Counted from the stretch's first letter, positions 1 to 5,883 are shown. The stretch: 7,198 nt of DNA from Candidatus Bathyarchaeota archaeon (GCA_018396515.1 JAGTQJ010000039.1:4929-12126), one strand, 5' to 3'. The notes: generated by a model not told the origin, from the sequence alone. Numbers and translations are program-made.

Positions 1-120
1 AACCCCCATGTCTATAAGGGTCGCGCCTGATGGGAGCCTCTCCACGAGGACCCCATAATACTCAGGATCTGCCAATAGCATCTCCACGAATCTATAGGCG
101 AGCCTGTTTATCCTCAGCAA
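1..120 (-). CDS. mch: Methenyl-tetrahydromethanopterin cyclohydrolase, N-terminal fragment (cut by window edge)
   Basis: Only the first 40 codons lie in the window; the gene continues past base 1. The reading frame gives (M)LRINRLAYRFVEMLLAD, then a segment ending in LPSGATLIDMGV. This matches the known Mch start pattern: an SVN-x-x-A segment, an amphipathic helix, then NGATVID-x-GV. Mch interconverts methenyl- and formyl-H4MPT in the cytoplasm, a step of the archaeal methyl branch of the Wood-Ljungdahl pathway, methanogenesis and some C1 oxidation routes. I chose the TTG at 120-118 because GGGAGG at 134-129 lies 8 nt upstream and an in-frame stop (TAA, 168-166) blocks longer starts. An alternative TTG two codons earlier is too close to the Shine-Dalgarno (SD) site. 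The gene follows acdB by 77 nt on the same strand with no clear promoter between, so co-transcription is likely. Identification rests on about 40 residues. Confidence 0.68.
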   Translation of the reverse strand, partial: MLRINRLAYRFVEMLLADPEYYGVLVERLPSGATLIDMGV

Positions 121-128
121 CCACAAAT

Positions 129-134
129 CCTCCC
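129..134 (-). promoter_or_regulatory. Shine-Dalgarno site of mch
   Basis: GGGAGG on the minus strand, followed by GA-rich sequence, lies 8 nt upstream of the TTG at 120-118. It is the strongest SD-like match near any start in the window. It decides between two in-frame TTG codons in favour of the downstream one. Confidence 0.6.
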
Positions 135-197
135 GTTTATGGGTTTTATTGAGCCCTCCCCACTGTTACCCTCCCTCGAGGTTGAAGCTCTCCATCC

Positions 198-908
198 TCA
201 GTCCATTATAACCCTAGCGTCTACTATCTTCGCCCCCCTCTCATATACCAGGATCGGGTTCATGTCCAGCTCCTTTATCTCCGGGCAATCCATGAGCATC
301 CTTGATGTTCCGAGGAGGATTTCGATTATCGCCTCCTGGTCTGCCTTGGGCATGCCCCTGGCCCCTTCCAGTATCTTATATGACCTGATCTCCCTTATCA
401 TCTCCTCAGCATCCCTTCTCGTTATGGGGACGAGCCTGAATGATACATCCTTCAGGATCTCGACGAATATGCCTCCTAAACCGAACATGATCGTCTGCCC
501 GAAGGTGGGATCCCTTGATGAGCCTACGATGACCTCCGTCGACCTTGGGGCCATCTCCTGAACCAGGATCCCCCTGACCTCAGCCCCTGGAACCCTCTCA
601 GCGACGTTCTTAACAATCCTTCTATATCCCTCCCTCACGCCAGCCTCATCCCTTACATCAACGATCACCCCACCGACATCGGACTTGTGGAGGACCTGGG
701 GTGAGACTATCTTGAGGACCACCGGGAAGCCTATCATCCCCGCGGCCTTTACAGCCTCCTCCTCCGATGTGGCCAGGAAGATCTTGGTCACGGGGAGGCC
801 GTATAGGGAGCAGAGCCTCTTGGCCTCATGCTCCAAGAGGAACCCCCTCCCCTCAGACCTGGCATCCTCAAAGATCTTGACTGCTTCCTCCCTCATATTC
901 ATCCACAT
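198..908 (-). CDS. acdB: ADP-forming acetyl-CoA (acyl-CoA) synthetase, beta subunit, ATP-grasp
   Basis: AcdB is the small subunit of the enzyme that converts acetyl-CoA (or another acyl-CoA) + ADP + Pi to the acid, CoA and ATP. This is the main substrate-level phosphorylation step of peptide-fermenting and acetate-producing archaea. At 236 residues it has the usual length of a free beta subunit (single ATP-grasp_5 domain). Visible signatures are EHEAK near 26-30, KIVSPQVLHKSD at 66-77 with His74 (equivalent of the swinging-loop phosphohistidine), FGLGGIFVEILKDVSFR at 142-158, GARG at 182-185 and the ATP-grasp motif ELDMNP at 213-218. Start choice is soft: ATG at 908, 902 and 896 are all in frame. 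The first lies about 39 nt from a TATA-like box. The catalytic alpha subunit (CoA-binding/ligase domains) is not adjacent on either side, so it must be encoded elsewhere, as in Pyrococcus. Downstream neighbour is mch. Confidence 0.93.
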   Translation of the reverse strand: MWMNMREEAVKIFEDARSEGRGFLLEHEAKRLCSLYGLPVTKIFLATSEEEAVKAAGMIGFPVVLKIVSPQVLHKSDVGGVIVDVRDEAGVREGYRRIVKNVAERVPGAEVRGILVQEMAPRSTEVIVGSSRDPTFGQTIMFGLGGIFVEILKDVSFRLVPITRRDAEEMIREIRSYKILEGARGMPKADQEAIIEILLGTSRMLMDCPEIKELDMNPILVYERGAKIVDARVIMD

Positions 909-929
909 CCCAGCAGCTCCATATCCCTG

Positions 930-942
930 AGCCTCAAAGGCT
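930..942. repeat. Short perfect palindrome between acdB TATA box and start
   Basis: AGCCT-CAA-AGGCT, two 5-bp arms around a 3-bp centre. It abuts the TATA-like box of acdB and precedes the expected transcription start. A bound regulator here would block initiation, but the size is small enough to be chance. Confidence 0.3.
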
Positions 943-952
943 TAAAAATATA
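942..952 (-). promoter_or_regulatory. Putative TATA box of acdB(-mch)
   Basis: On the minus strand the sequence reads CTATATTTTTAAG, centred about 39 nt upstream of the ATG at 908. Archaeal TATA boxes lie about 25 nt before the transcription start, so a leader of about 13 nt is expected. The T-run could also help terminate the upstream operon, which ends at 981. Confidence 0.5.
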
Positions 953-980
953 GGCCATTTAAGTCGAAGGGTCGCAACAT

Positions 981-1376
981 CTAGCCAGCCTCCTCGCTCA
1001 GCCTCTCCTTCAGCCATCTCGCTACCTGTTTCAGTATTGGGTTTGGGGTGAGGAGGACGGGTATCTCCCTCGTTCTAACCTTGAGGACTGGGGAGTACTC
1101 AGGCATTGATGCGTAGAGGACGTTGGCCCAGTAGATCCTCCCCTTCAATCTCTCCTCCATAAGCTCCTTCGTGTTGACTGGTAGGGGGTTGTGGTGGAAC
1201 ACCACTCCCTCGGCCCAGTTGAGGATGACTGGGCGGCCCGCCTCCATGACGAGGACGCAGGTCTCGGCGAGCTCCTGTAGCCCATACCTGGCCATCTCGA
1301 GGATTATGAGCTCCTTTATGGGCAGGTAGGATATCTTGATCGGGACCCCCTCCCTACGCCTGCTGAGCATTGTCAT
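981..1376 (-). CDS. Unrecognised 131-residue protein coupled to aminotransferase
   Basis: I do not recognise this family. The gene is almost certainly real: its ATG overlaps the stop of the upstream aminotransferase in the classic ATGA arrangement (1376-1373), which implies translational coupling, and it ends (TAG) just before the acdB promoter. The protein is soluble-looking, with no signal peptide or membrane helix. It seems to alternate strands and helices: a basic start (residues 1-15), a helix around 20-38 (KELIILEMARYGLQELAE), a strand/turn segment VMEAGRPVILNWAEGVVFHHNP at about 43-64 (two adjacent His), a further helix, a strand-rich KVRTREIPVLLTPNP near 99-113, and a charged C-terminal helix. 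There is one Cys, near residue 40. The operon suggests a role tied to the aminotransferase substrate or to its regulation, but nothing in the sequence proves this. An alternative start is the ATG two codons in. Confidence 0.75.
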   Translation of the reverse strand: MTMLSRRREGVPIKISYLPIKELIILEMARYGLQELAETCVLVMEAGRPVILNWAEGVVFHHNPLPVNTKELMEERLKGRIYWANVLYASMPEYSPVLKVRTREIPVLLTPNPILKQVARWLKERLSEEAG

Positions 1377-2716
1377 AGGCTTCTCTCAGCCTCCCATAAT
1401 GACTTATCTAGTAGATCCACGATCTCCATTATCTGGTCACCTGTGACTATCAGTGGCGGAGCCACCTGGATGTGGTCTCCCCTGATCCCGTCGACCCCAC
1501 CCCATCCGGGATAGACGATGAGGCCGTTATGTAGGCATCTCTCCATGACCCTCCTGCTGAACCTGGCCTCGGGGGGTAAGGGCTCCTTAGACTCCTTATC
1601 CTTCACGAACTCTATTCCGGCAAAGAGTCCTAGGCCCCGGACATCCCCCACAGTCGGGTGTTCCTTAAGCCTCTCAAGCTTTGAAAGGAGCTCTTTTCCA
1701 AGCTCGGCAGACCTCTCAACCAGCCTATGCCTCTTTATGTAGTCTATGACAGCTGCTCCGGCCGCGCATGCCACTGGATGGCTTCCATAGGTGTGGCCGT
1801 GGGCGAAGGGCTCCTTGAAGGTGGAGTAGACCTCCTCTGAGGCTATGACGGCGCCGAGGGGCATATACCCGCTGGATATTCCCTTAGCCGTCGCTATTAT
1901 ATCTGGCCTCACATCCCAATGCTCGATGCCGAAGTTTTTCCCCGTCCTTCCGAAGCCGGTCATCACCTCGTCGGCTATGAACAGGATCCCATACCTGTCG
2001 CAGATCTCCCTTATCACCTTGAAGTAGCCCTCAGGGGCTGGGACGGTGCCCAAGGTTGCACCAACCACAGGCTCCGCTATGAAGGCGGCGACATATTCAG
2101 GGCCTGAGGCCTTTATCGCCCATTCTAGGGCCCAGGCACACTCAAGCCCACACTCTTTAGGGGTCTTCCCAAACCAGCAGCGGTAACAGTATGCCGGGGG
2201 GATATGGGGGAAGTCTATAAGCATCGGCTCATACCTCCTACGCCTAGCTATGTTTCCGGACATTGATAGAGCTCCCAAGGTGTTCCCATGGTAGCTCTGC
2301 CACCTGGCTATAACCTTATACCTCGATGGCTCCCCCCTCTCAAGGTGGTACTGGCGGGCCATCTTTGCAGCCGCCTCAGTGGCCTCGGAGCCCCCCGAGG
2401 TGAAGAAAACCCTTGTCAGGCCCTTCGGAGCCATGCTGACTAGCTTCTCAGCGCATTCCAGGACGGATTCAGCCGTGAAGTGGGAGCTGTGGGCGAAGGG
2501 GATCCTCATCATCTGCCTCTGCACAGCCTCTAGGACCTCCCTCACCCCATATCCTATCCCCACGCATATGGGCCCTCCACTCCCATCTATATACCTCCTG
2601 CCAGACTCGTCCCAGACATATATCCCCTCCCCTCTGGTCAAGAGGATAAGCCCCTCATCACCCCTCGTGAAGAGCCACCTGTAATGGTCCATGCCCCCCA
2701 TCTCCGATCGTCTCAT
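1373..2716 (-). CDS. Class III pyridoxal-phosphate aminotransferase (omega-transaminase type)
   Basis: Fold-type I, subgroup II aminotransferase (cytoplasmic), transferring an amino group, often a terminal (omega) one, to a 2-oxoacid. Its 447 residues match the family length. Visible motifs: SGGSEA at 107-112 (PLP phosphate loop), SYHG at 141-144 (aromatic ring stacking on PLP), AEP at 214-216, IADEVMTGFGRTG at 247-259 with Asp249 contacting the pyridine nitrogen, ATAKG with the Schiff-base Lys278, GHTYG at 307-311 and GDVRGLG at 357-363. A cysteine cluster C177-x2-C180-x8-C189-x3-C193 is also present. Substrate cannot be told; beta-alanine, GABA, taurine or other omega-amino acids are possible. 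Starts: ATG at 2716 has GAGG 11 nt upstream; ATG at 2692 (MDHYRWLF) has GGAG 9 nt upstream and may be the true start. The gene lies 13 nt after the disrupted birA frame and overlaps the next gene by 4 nt, so it is mid-operon. Confidence 0.93.
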   Translation of the reverse strand: MRRSEMGGMDHYRWLFTRGDEGLILLTRGEGIYVWDESGRRYIDGSGGPICVGIGYGVREVLEAVQRQMMRIPFAHSSHFTAESVLECAEKLVSMAPKGLTRVFFTSGGSEATEAAAKMARQYHLERGEPSRYKVIARWQSYHGNTLGALSMSGNIARRRRYEPMLIDFPHIPPAYCYRCWFGKTPKECGLECAWALEWAIKASGPEYVAAFIAEPVVGATLGTVPAPEGYFKVIREICDRYGILFIADEVMTGFGRTGKNFGIEHWDVRPDIIATAKGISSGYMPLGAVIASEEVYSTFKEPFAHGHTYGSHPVACAAGAAVIDYIKRHRLVERSAELGKELLSKLERLKEHPTVGDVRGLGLFAGIEFVKDKESKEPLPPEARFSRRVMERCLHNGLIVYPGWGGVDGIRGDHIQVAPPLIVTGDQIMEIVDLLDKSLWEAERSL

Positions 2717-2729
2717 CCTGTTTTTATCC

Positions 2730-2837
2730 TCAACAGTAATATCTAATACTACCGTTTATGATGTGGATGAGTCCATCATCTGGCTCTAATGTTGGGCCGC
2801 CATCTACGATATCGATGGCGAAACCGTGGAGGGGCCT
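2730..2837 (-). pseudogene. Detached C-terminal domain of biotin-protein ligase, downstream of in-frame TGA
   Basis: Directly after the birA TGA (2840-2838) the same frame stays open for 35 codons, to a TGA at 2732-2730. The translation begins RPLHGFAIDIVDGG and ends NGSIRYYC. It fits the small SH3-like C-terminal domain of BirA-type ligases, whose known pattern is G-x-(A/S)-x-x-I-D-x-x-G-x-L, then DG, then G-x-(I/V)-S/x-x-R. With these codons the ligase would be about 245 residues, the family's usual size, and would end 13 nt before the aminotransferase ATG. There is no start codon or SD suited to independent translation of the tail. Interpretation: nonsense mutation, sequencing/assembly error, or much less likely readthrough. 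Confidence 0.75.
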
Positions 2838-3467
2838 TCAACCATCATAAACCTCTATCCTCCTGTTGAGGGTTGTGGAATGGCCTCTCCACCTCCTCAG
2901 CAGCTCGCCCGGCTCACTCTTTAAGAGCTCTAGGTTCTCACCCACCACATCCACCAGGTGGAGTGTGAACCCCCTGAGTGGCAGATCTCCCCCGAACTCC
3001 GAGGATATGCTTGTAGCTGAGGTGAGGGTTTCGGGGAGGGTGTTGTTGACATTGATGCCTATCCCTATTAGGATCCTCTCAGGCCTGTCCCTCATCCATA
3101 GAGCCTCTGTCAGTATGCCCCCCAGCTTCTTACCTTCAAACATGATGTCATTGGGCCATTCCAGGTTGGCCTCCAGTCCGTAAACATCCCTGACAGCCTC
3201 GGCTGTGGAGACCCCCGCCATAATCGGGACGAGTTCAACCCTCTCAACCCCCGGGATGATTAGGGTCATATAGAGCCCCCCTGGAGAAGAGTGCCAGACA
3301 CGCCCCCTCCTACCCCTACCCCTACTCTGAGCCTCCGCGATGACAACCCTTCCTGAGTTTTCAGGTAGGGGGAGAACCCTTGCAACGTCTTGAGTCGAGG
3401 AGATAAGCCCAACCCTGGATATCCTCCACCTCTCCAAACCTACCTCCTCCATCAGCGACCCAATCAT
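2838..3467 (-). CDS. birA: Biotin--[biotin carboxyl carrier protein] ligase, catalytic domain (truncated by TGA)
   Basis: Activates biotin with ATP to biotinyl-5'-AMP and attaches it to the lysine of a biotin carrier protein (acyl-CoA or pyruvate carboxylase) in the cytoplasm. Motifs in order: SST at 23-25, the biotinyl-AMP loop SRGRGRRGRVWHS at 48-60, SPGGLY at 61-66, WPNDI at 104-108, catalytic Lys114 in KLGGIL, and GIGINVN at 135-141. There is no N-terminal winged helix, so this is the monofunctional archaeal type, not a repressor. The frame stops at residue 209 in RRIEVYDG, just as the C-terminal domain begins. The missing 35 or so residues are encoded in the same frame after the TGA. Start ATG at 3467 puts a TATA-like box 40 nt upstream; Met6 is an alternative. 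First gene of the birA-aminotransferase-hypothetical operon. Catalytic residues are intact, but loss of the C-terminal domain would probably impair activity. Confidence 0.9.
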   Translation of the reverse strand: MIGSLMEEVGLERWRISRVGLISSTQDVARVLPLPENSGRVVIAEAQSRGRGRRGRVWHSSPGGLYMTLIIPGVERVELVPIMAGVSTAEAVRDVYGLEANLEWPNDIMFEGKKLGGILTEALWMRDRPERILIGIGINVNNTLPETLTSATSISSEFGGDLPLRGFTLHLVDVVGENLELLKSEPGELLRRWRGHSTTLNRRIEVYDG

Positions 3468-3477
3468 AGTAAGGCTA

Positions 3478-3554
3478 GGCCATCATTAACCCGATTTTGG
3501 AGATTTAAACTCTGGCCTGTGGTAAGATTCCGTCAGATCGGGATTAATGAGGCC
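3478..3554. repeat. 18-nt inverted repeat bracketing the birA promoter (candidate operator)
   Basis: The left arm, 3478-3495, reads GGCCATCATTAACCCGAT. The right arm, 3537-3554, reads ATCGGGATTAATGAGGCC, whose reverse complement is GGCCTCATTAATCCCGAT. The arms agree except for one compensating 1-nt insertion in each. The 41-nt centre contains the birA TATA-like box, and the left arm covers the expected birA transcription start. The core GATTAATGA recurs at 3624-3632, ahead of the preferred gabT start. The placement suggests an operator for the divergent pair; the binding factor is unknown. Confidence 0.5.
3503..3510 (-). promoter_or_regulatory. Putative TATA box of the birA operon
   Basis: On the minus strand GTTTAAAT follows purine-rich CCAGA (a possible BRE) and is centred about 40 nt upstream of the ATG at 3467. 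Transcription would begin near 3481, giving a leader of about 14 nt. It lies between the arms of the 3478-3554 inverted repeat. Confidence 0.5.
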
Positions 3555-3578
3555 CTGCATCATGCTTTCACGATAGGA

Positions 3579-3588
3579 GACTCGAGTC
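3579..3588. repeat. 10-bp perfect palindrome upstream of gabT
   Basis: GACTCGAGTC, a perfect dyad lying about 20 bp upstream of the candidate gabT promoter element in the divergent birA/gabT spacer. It could be a second regulator site. A palindrome this short may be chance. Confidence 0.3.
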
Positions 3589-3605
3589 AGACCTCCCATT
3601 CAAAC

Positions 3606-3613
3606 CCTTAAGG
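3606..3613 (+). promoter_or_regulatory. Candidate promoter element of gabT
   Basis: CCTTAAGG, followed by TTATTAG, is centred about 40 nt before the ATG at 3650. That is the spacing seen for acdB, birA and the 92-residue gene. It is only 19 nt before the upstream ATG at 3629, which argues for the downstream start. It is a weak match to a TATA box. Confidence 0.35.
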
Positions 3614-3649
3614 TTATTAGCCTGATTAATGATGTTAAAGAGATGCGTT

Positions 3650-4987
3650 ATGGAGAAGGTTCCCAACATAATCACCCCTCCTCCAGGGCCGAGGTCTAGG
3701 GCTCTGCTGGAGGAGAGGAACGAGTATGTCACTCCGGGGGTCTACCTCGTCACACCCATAGGCATAGAGGAGTCGAAGGGGGCTGTTGTTAGGGATGTTG
3801 ATGGGAATGTCTATATAGACTTCACCTCCGGGATAGGGGTTGTCAGCCTAGGCCACTGTAGGGATGAGATAGTTGAGACCATCTGCAGCCAGGCTAGGAG
3901 GTACATCCATCAATGCATCCATGTCGCCAACTATGAGCCATACCTAAAGCTGGCCAAGAGGTTGACGGAGATCACGCCTGGCTCCTTCAGGAAGAGGGCC
4001 CTGATGCTCAACAGCGGGGCTGAGGCTGTGGAGAACGCCGTCAAGATCGTAAGGCAGTACACGGGAAGGCCGGGGATCCTGAGCTTCGAGAACAGCTTCC
4101 ACGGCAGGACCTATATGGCCATGAGCCTGACCGGGAAATGGGATCCCTACAAGGTCGGCTTCGGCCCTTACGTTCCGGGCGTCTATATGACCCCCTACGC
4201 CTACTGTTACAGGTGCCCCTTCAAGCTGGAGTATCCAGATTGTGGAATAATCTGCGCTCTTCATATAGAGAAGTCCATCCTCAAGACCCAGGTCCCTCCC
4301 AGAGAGCTCGCGGCCATAATAGCCGAGCCTGTTCAGGGTGAGGGGGGCTTCATAGACCCCCCACTAGAGTTCTTCAAGGAGGTTAAGAGGATCTGCACGG
4401 AGCAGGGATTCTACCTCATAATAGATGAGATACAGACGGGCTTCGCCAGGACTGGGAAGATGTGGGCCATAGAGCACTACGGAGTTGAACCCGATGTGAT
4501 GGTGATGGCCAAGGCCATAGCATCAGGTCTCCCCCTCAGCGCAGTCGTGGCAAGGGATGAGCTGATTAGGGATTCATACCCCGGCTCCCTAGGGGGAACC
4601 TATGGGGGAAATCCCATAGCCTGCGCAACTGCCCTGAAGGTCATAGAGATAATCGAGAGGGAGGGGATAGTCGAGAGGTCCTCATCCCTAGGGTTGAAGC
4701 TCAGGAAACGCCTAGAAGAGCTCATGGAGAGATACGAGATTATAGGGGATGTGAGGGGTAAGGGGCCCATGCTCGCTATGGAGTTCGTGAAGGATAGGAA
4801 GACGAAGGAGCCCCACCCAGAGGCCGTGAACCAGATCATGAGGAGCTCCCTATCGAAGGGGCTGCTCCTCCTGAAGGCTGGGCTCTACGGAAACTGCGTC
4901 AGGCTGCATCCCCCCCTTACAATAGAGGACGAGCTCATAGAGAAGGGCCTAGAGATAATCGAGGCCTCAATAAAAGAGGTCTCATAA
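3650..4987 (+). CDS. gabT: Class III aminotransferase, 4-aminobutyrate aminotransferase-like
   Basis: PLP enzyme closest in pattern to archaeal GabT/ornithine-type transaminases, moving an omega-amino group to a 2-oxoacid such as 2-oxoglutarate; exact substrate unknown. Motifs, counted from the upstream ATG at 3629: PPGP 18-21, SGAEA 129-133, FHGR 158-161 region, AEPVQGEGG 232-240, IIDEIQTGFARTGK 264-277 with Asp266, Schiff-base Lys295 in MAKAIASG, GGTYGGNP 322-329, GDVRGKG 373-379 and CVRLHPPL 423-430. Cysteines 193, 196, 205 and 209 form C-x2-C-x8-C-x3-C, spaced exactly as in the aminotransferase at 1373-2716. I prefer ATG 3650 (MEKVPNIITPPPGP) because homologues start close to the PPGP segment and the promoter element is then 40 nt away. 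ATG 3629 or 3632 would add 6-7 residues. Monocistronic: divergent from birA, convergent with the peptidase gene. Confidence 0.92.
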   Translation: MEKVPNIITPPPGPRSRALLEERNEYVTPGVYLVTPIGIEESKGAVVRDVDGNVYIDFTSGIGVVSLGHCRDEIVETICSQARRYIHQCIHVANYEPYLKLAKRLTEITPGSFRKRALMLNSGAEAVENAVKIVRQYTGRPGILSFENSFHGRTYMAMSLTGKWDPYKVGFGPYVPGVYMTPYAYCYRCPFKLEYPDCGIICALHIEKSILKTQVPPRELAAIIAEPVQGEGGFIDPPLEFFKEVKRICTEQGFYLIIDEIQTGFARTGKMWAIEHYGVEPDVMVMAKAIASGLPLSAVVARDELIRDSYPGSLGGTYGGNPIACATALKVIEIIEREGIVERSSSLGLKLRKRLEELMERYEIIGDVRGKGPMLAMEFVKDRKTKEPHPEAVNQIMRSSLSKGLLLLKAGLYGNCVRLHPPLTIEDELIEKGLEIIEASIKEVS

Positions 4988-5000
4988 AACCCTCCAATAT

Positions 5001-5012
5001 TCCTCTTTTTCC
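5001..5012 (+). terminator. Pyrimidine/T-rich terminator after gabT
   Basis: TCCTCTTTTTCC lies 14 nt past the gabT TAA, with a further T-rich stretch at 5020-5050. Archaeal RNA polymerase terminates on oligo-T tracts without needing a hairpin. The next gene faces the opposite way, so a stop is expected here. Confidence 0.4.
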
Positions 5013-5080
5013 ACCCTCATATCTTATATACTGTTCCTATGATCTTATCTACGCCTTCTCGGGGTAAGATGATACTAGGT

Positions 5081-5845
5081 TTAAGCTTGTATAAGGCTCA
5101 TCGCATTGAATAAGAGCGAGAGGGCAATATCTCCAAGGAATATGGAGGTCAGATAGCCCAGCATTATGAAGACTATAAAGGGTAGGGTGTTGGAGATCCA
5201 TATCTCTGAGGCCCCGGCCCTTCTGAACTCCTCGAATACCTTTAATGCCTCATCGTCATCCATCCTGAACGGGGAGAGAAGCCTCCTAACCCCCTCCTCC
5301 ATGGTTTCAAGGGGGTAATGGAAGGGTGGACCCCTAATAGAGTTTAGATTCATCTTTGACCCGGAGATCAGAACCATCAGCTTCCTCCAGGAGGATTCAT
5401 GGCCAAGCCCCTCAAACAGTCTGGAGCCCCTATAGGCCGCATATAGGTTTCTAAAGGCCTGGAAGAGCGCGGATGAGGCGCCCAAGAGGGCGGAGTTGGA
5501 TAGAACCGTTAGTGGATATATCCCTGAGACCATTCCAAGATGAGGCTTAAACACTCGTGGGGGGTAAGGCTGGAGGAGGGAGAGGACCACGAGGGCCTTA
5601 AAGTCGGCCCCTCCAAAGAGGCCAAGGTAACCTATAAGGAATGTGATGGCTGTAGAGGCTAGGAGGGTAAATCCAAGGCCTAGAAGGGCCAAGCGGCCGT
5701 TGTATACCTCGTATAGGTCTATGATGAGGCCTGTAAGGCCGAAGATGATCCAGGTCATGTCGGGAACCTCCCTCTCCCTCAGATCCCTAAGGGATGCATA
5801 GACCAGCATGGCTAAGGTTAGAGACACCCTGATGAACTCGAACAT
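5081..5845 (-). CDS. Archaeal type IV prepilin/prearchaellin peptidase (A24 family)
   Basis: Membrane aspartyl protease that removes the short class III signal peptide of archaeal pilins or archaellins (FlaK/PibD/EppA group). The 254 residues show membrane segments at about 5-18, 31-46, 51-75, 82-92, 107-131 and 220-245. The first catalytic Asp is Asp21 in SLRDLREREVPD, just after helix 1. The second is Asp81 in GGADFKA, the archaeal version of the GxGD motif. A hydrophilic stretch (about 132-218) is followed by EIWISNTLPFIVFIMLGY, typical of the archaeal branch. There is no bacterial zinc-binding Cys domain and no methyltransferase domain. ATG 5845 (MFEF) gives helix 1 its usual position. 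No pilin, ATPase or platform gene lies in the window, so the substrate (pilus versus archaellum) stays open. Divergent from nfo, convergent with gabT. Confidence 0.88.
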   Translation of the reverse strand: MFEFIRVSLTLAMLVYASLRDLREREVPDMTWIIFGLTGLIIDLYEVYNGRLALLGLGFTLLASTAITFLIGYLGLFGGADFKALVVLSLLQPYPPRVFKPHLGMVSGIYPLTVLSNSALLGASSALFQAFRNLYAAYRGSRLFEGLGHESSWRKLMVLISGSKMNLNSIRGPPFHYPLETMEEGVRRLLSPFRMDDDEALKVFEEFRRAGASEIWISNTLPFIVFIMLGYLTSIFLGDIALSLLFNAMSLIQA

Positions 5846-5883
5846 GACCGAACTATCCCTTACATCAAGTTAATAAGGAGAGA

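Noticed and set aside
166..195. Nine-codon frame (MESFNLEGG) between acdB and mch as a leader peptide
   Set aside because: It is in the mch frame but closed by TAA. It has no SD of its own beyond the acdB end, no attenuator-like codon run and no hairpin, so it is probably just the open remnant before the stop.
139..930. Plus-strand open frames opposite acdB (139-561 and 685-930)
   Set aside because: They are antisense to a strongly conserved gene, their products are Ser/Pro-rich with no motif, and they arise from the purine-rich coding strand of acdB.
1518..2684. Plus-strand open frames opposite the aminotransferase (for example 1518-1742, 1845-2027, 1919-2107, 2379-2684)
   Set aside because: All lie inside a gene whose PLP motifs are complete; their translations show no family pattern.
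2838..2840. birA TGA as a selenocysteine codon or general TGA reassignment
   Set aside because: The position is not a redox site, selenocysteine is restricted to a few archaeal groups, and TGA clearly terminates acdB and the aminotransferase in this same window.
2866..3611. Plus-strand open frames opposite birA and in the birA/gabT spacer (2866-3183, 3390-3611)
   Set aside because: Low-complexity Ser/Pro/Leu antisense products. The second overlaps the birA start, its promoter and the inverted repeat.
3944..4839. Open frames overlapping gabT in other frames (3944-4264 minus, 4138-4341 plus, 4600-4839 minus)
   Set aside because: GabT motifs run continuously through the region in the main frame, so these are shadows.
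5042..5070. Hairpin ATCTTA...TAAGAT in the gabT/peptidase gap
   Set aside because: Only a 6-bp A/T-rich stem with a long loop; not strong enough to call a structured RNA or terminator.
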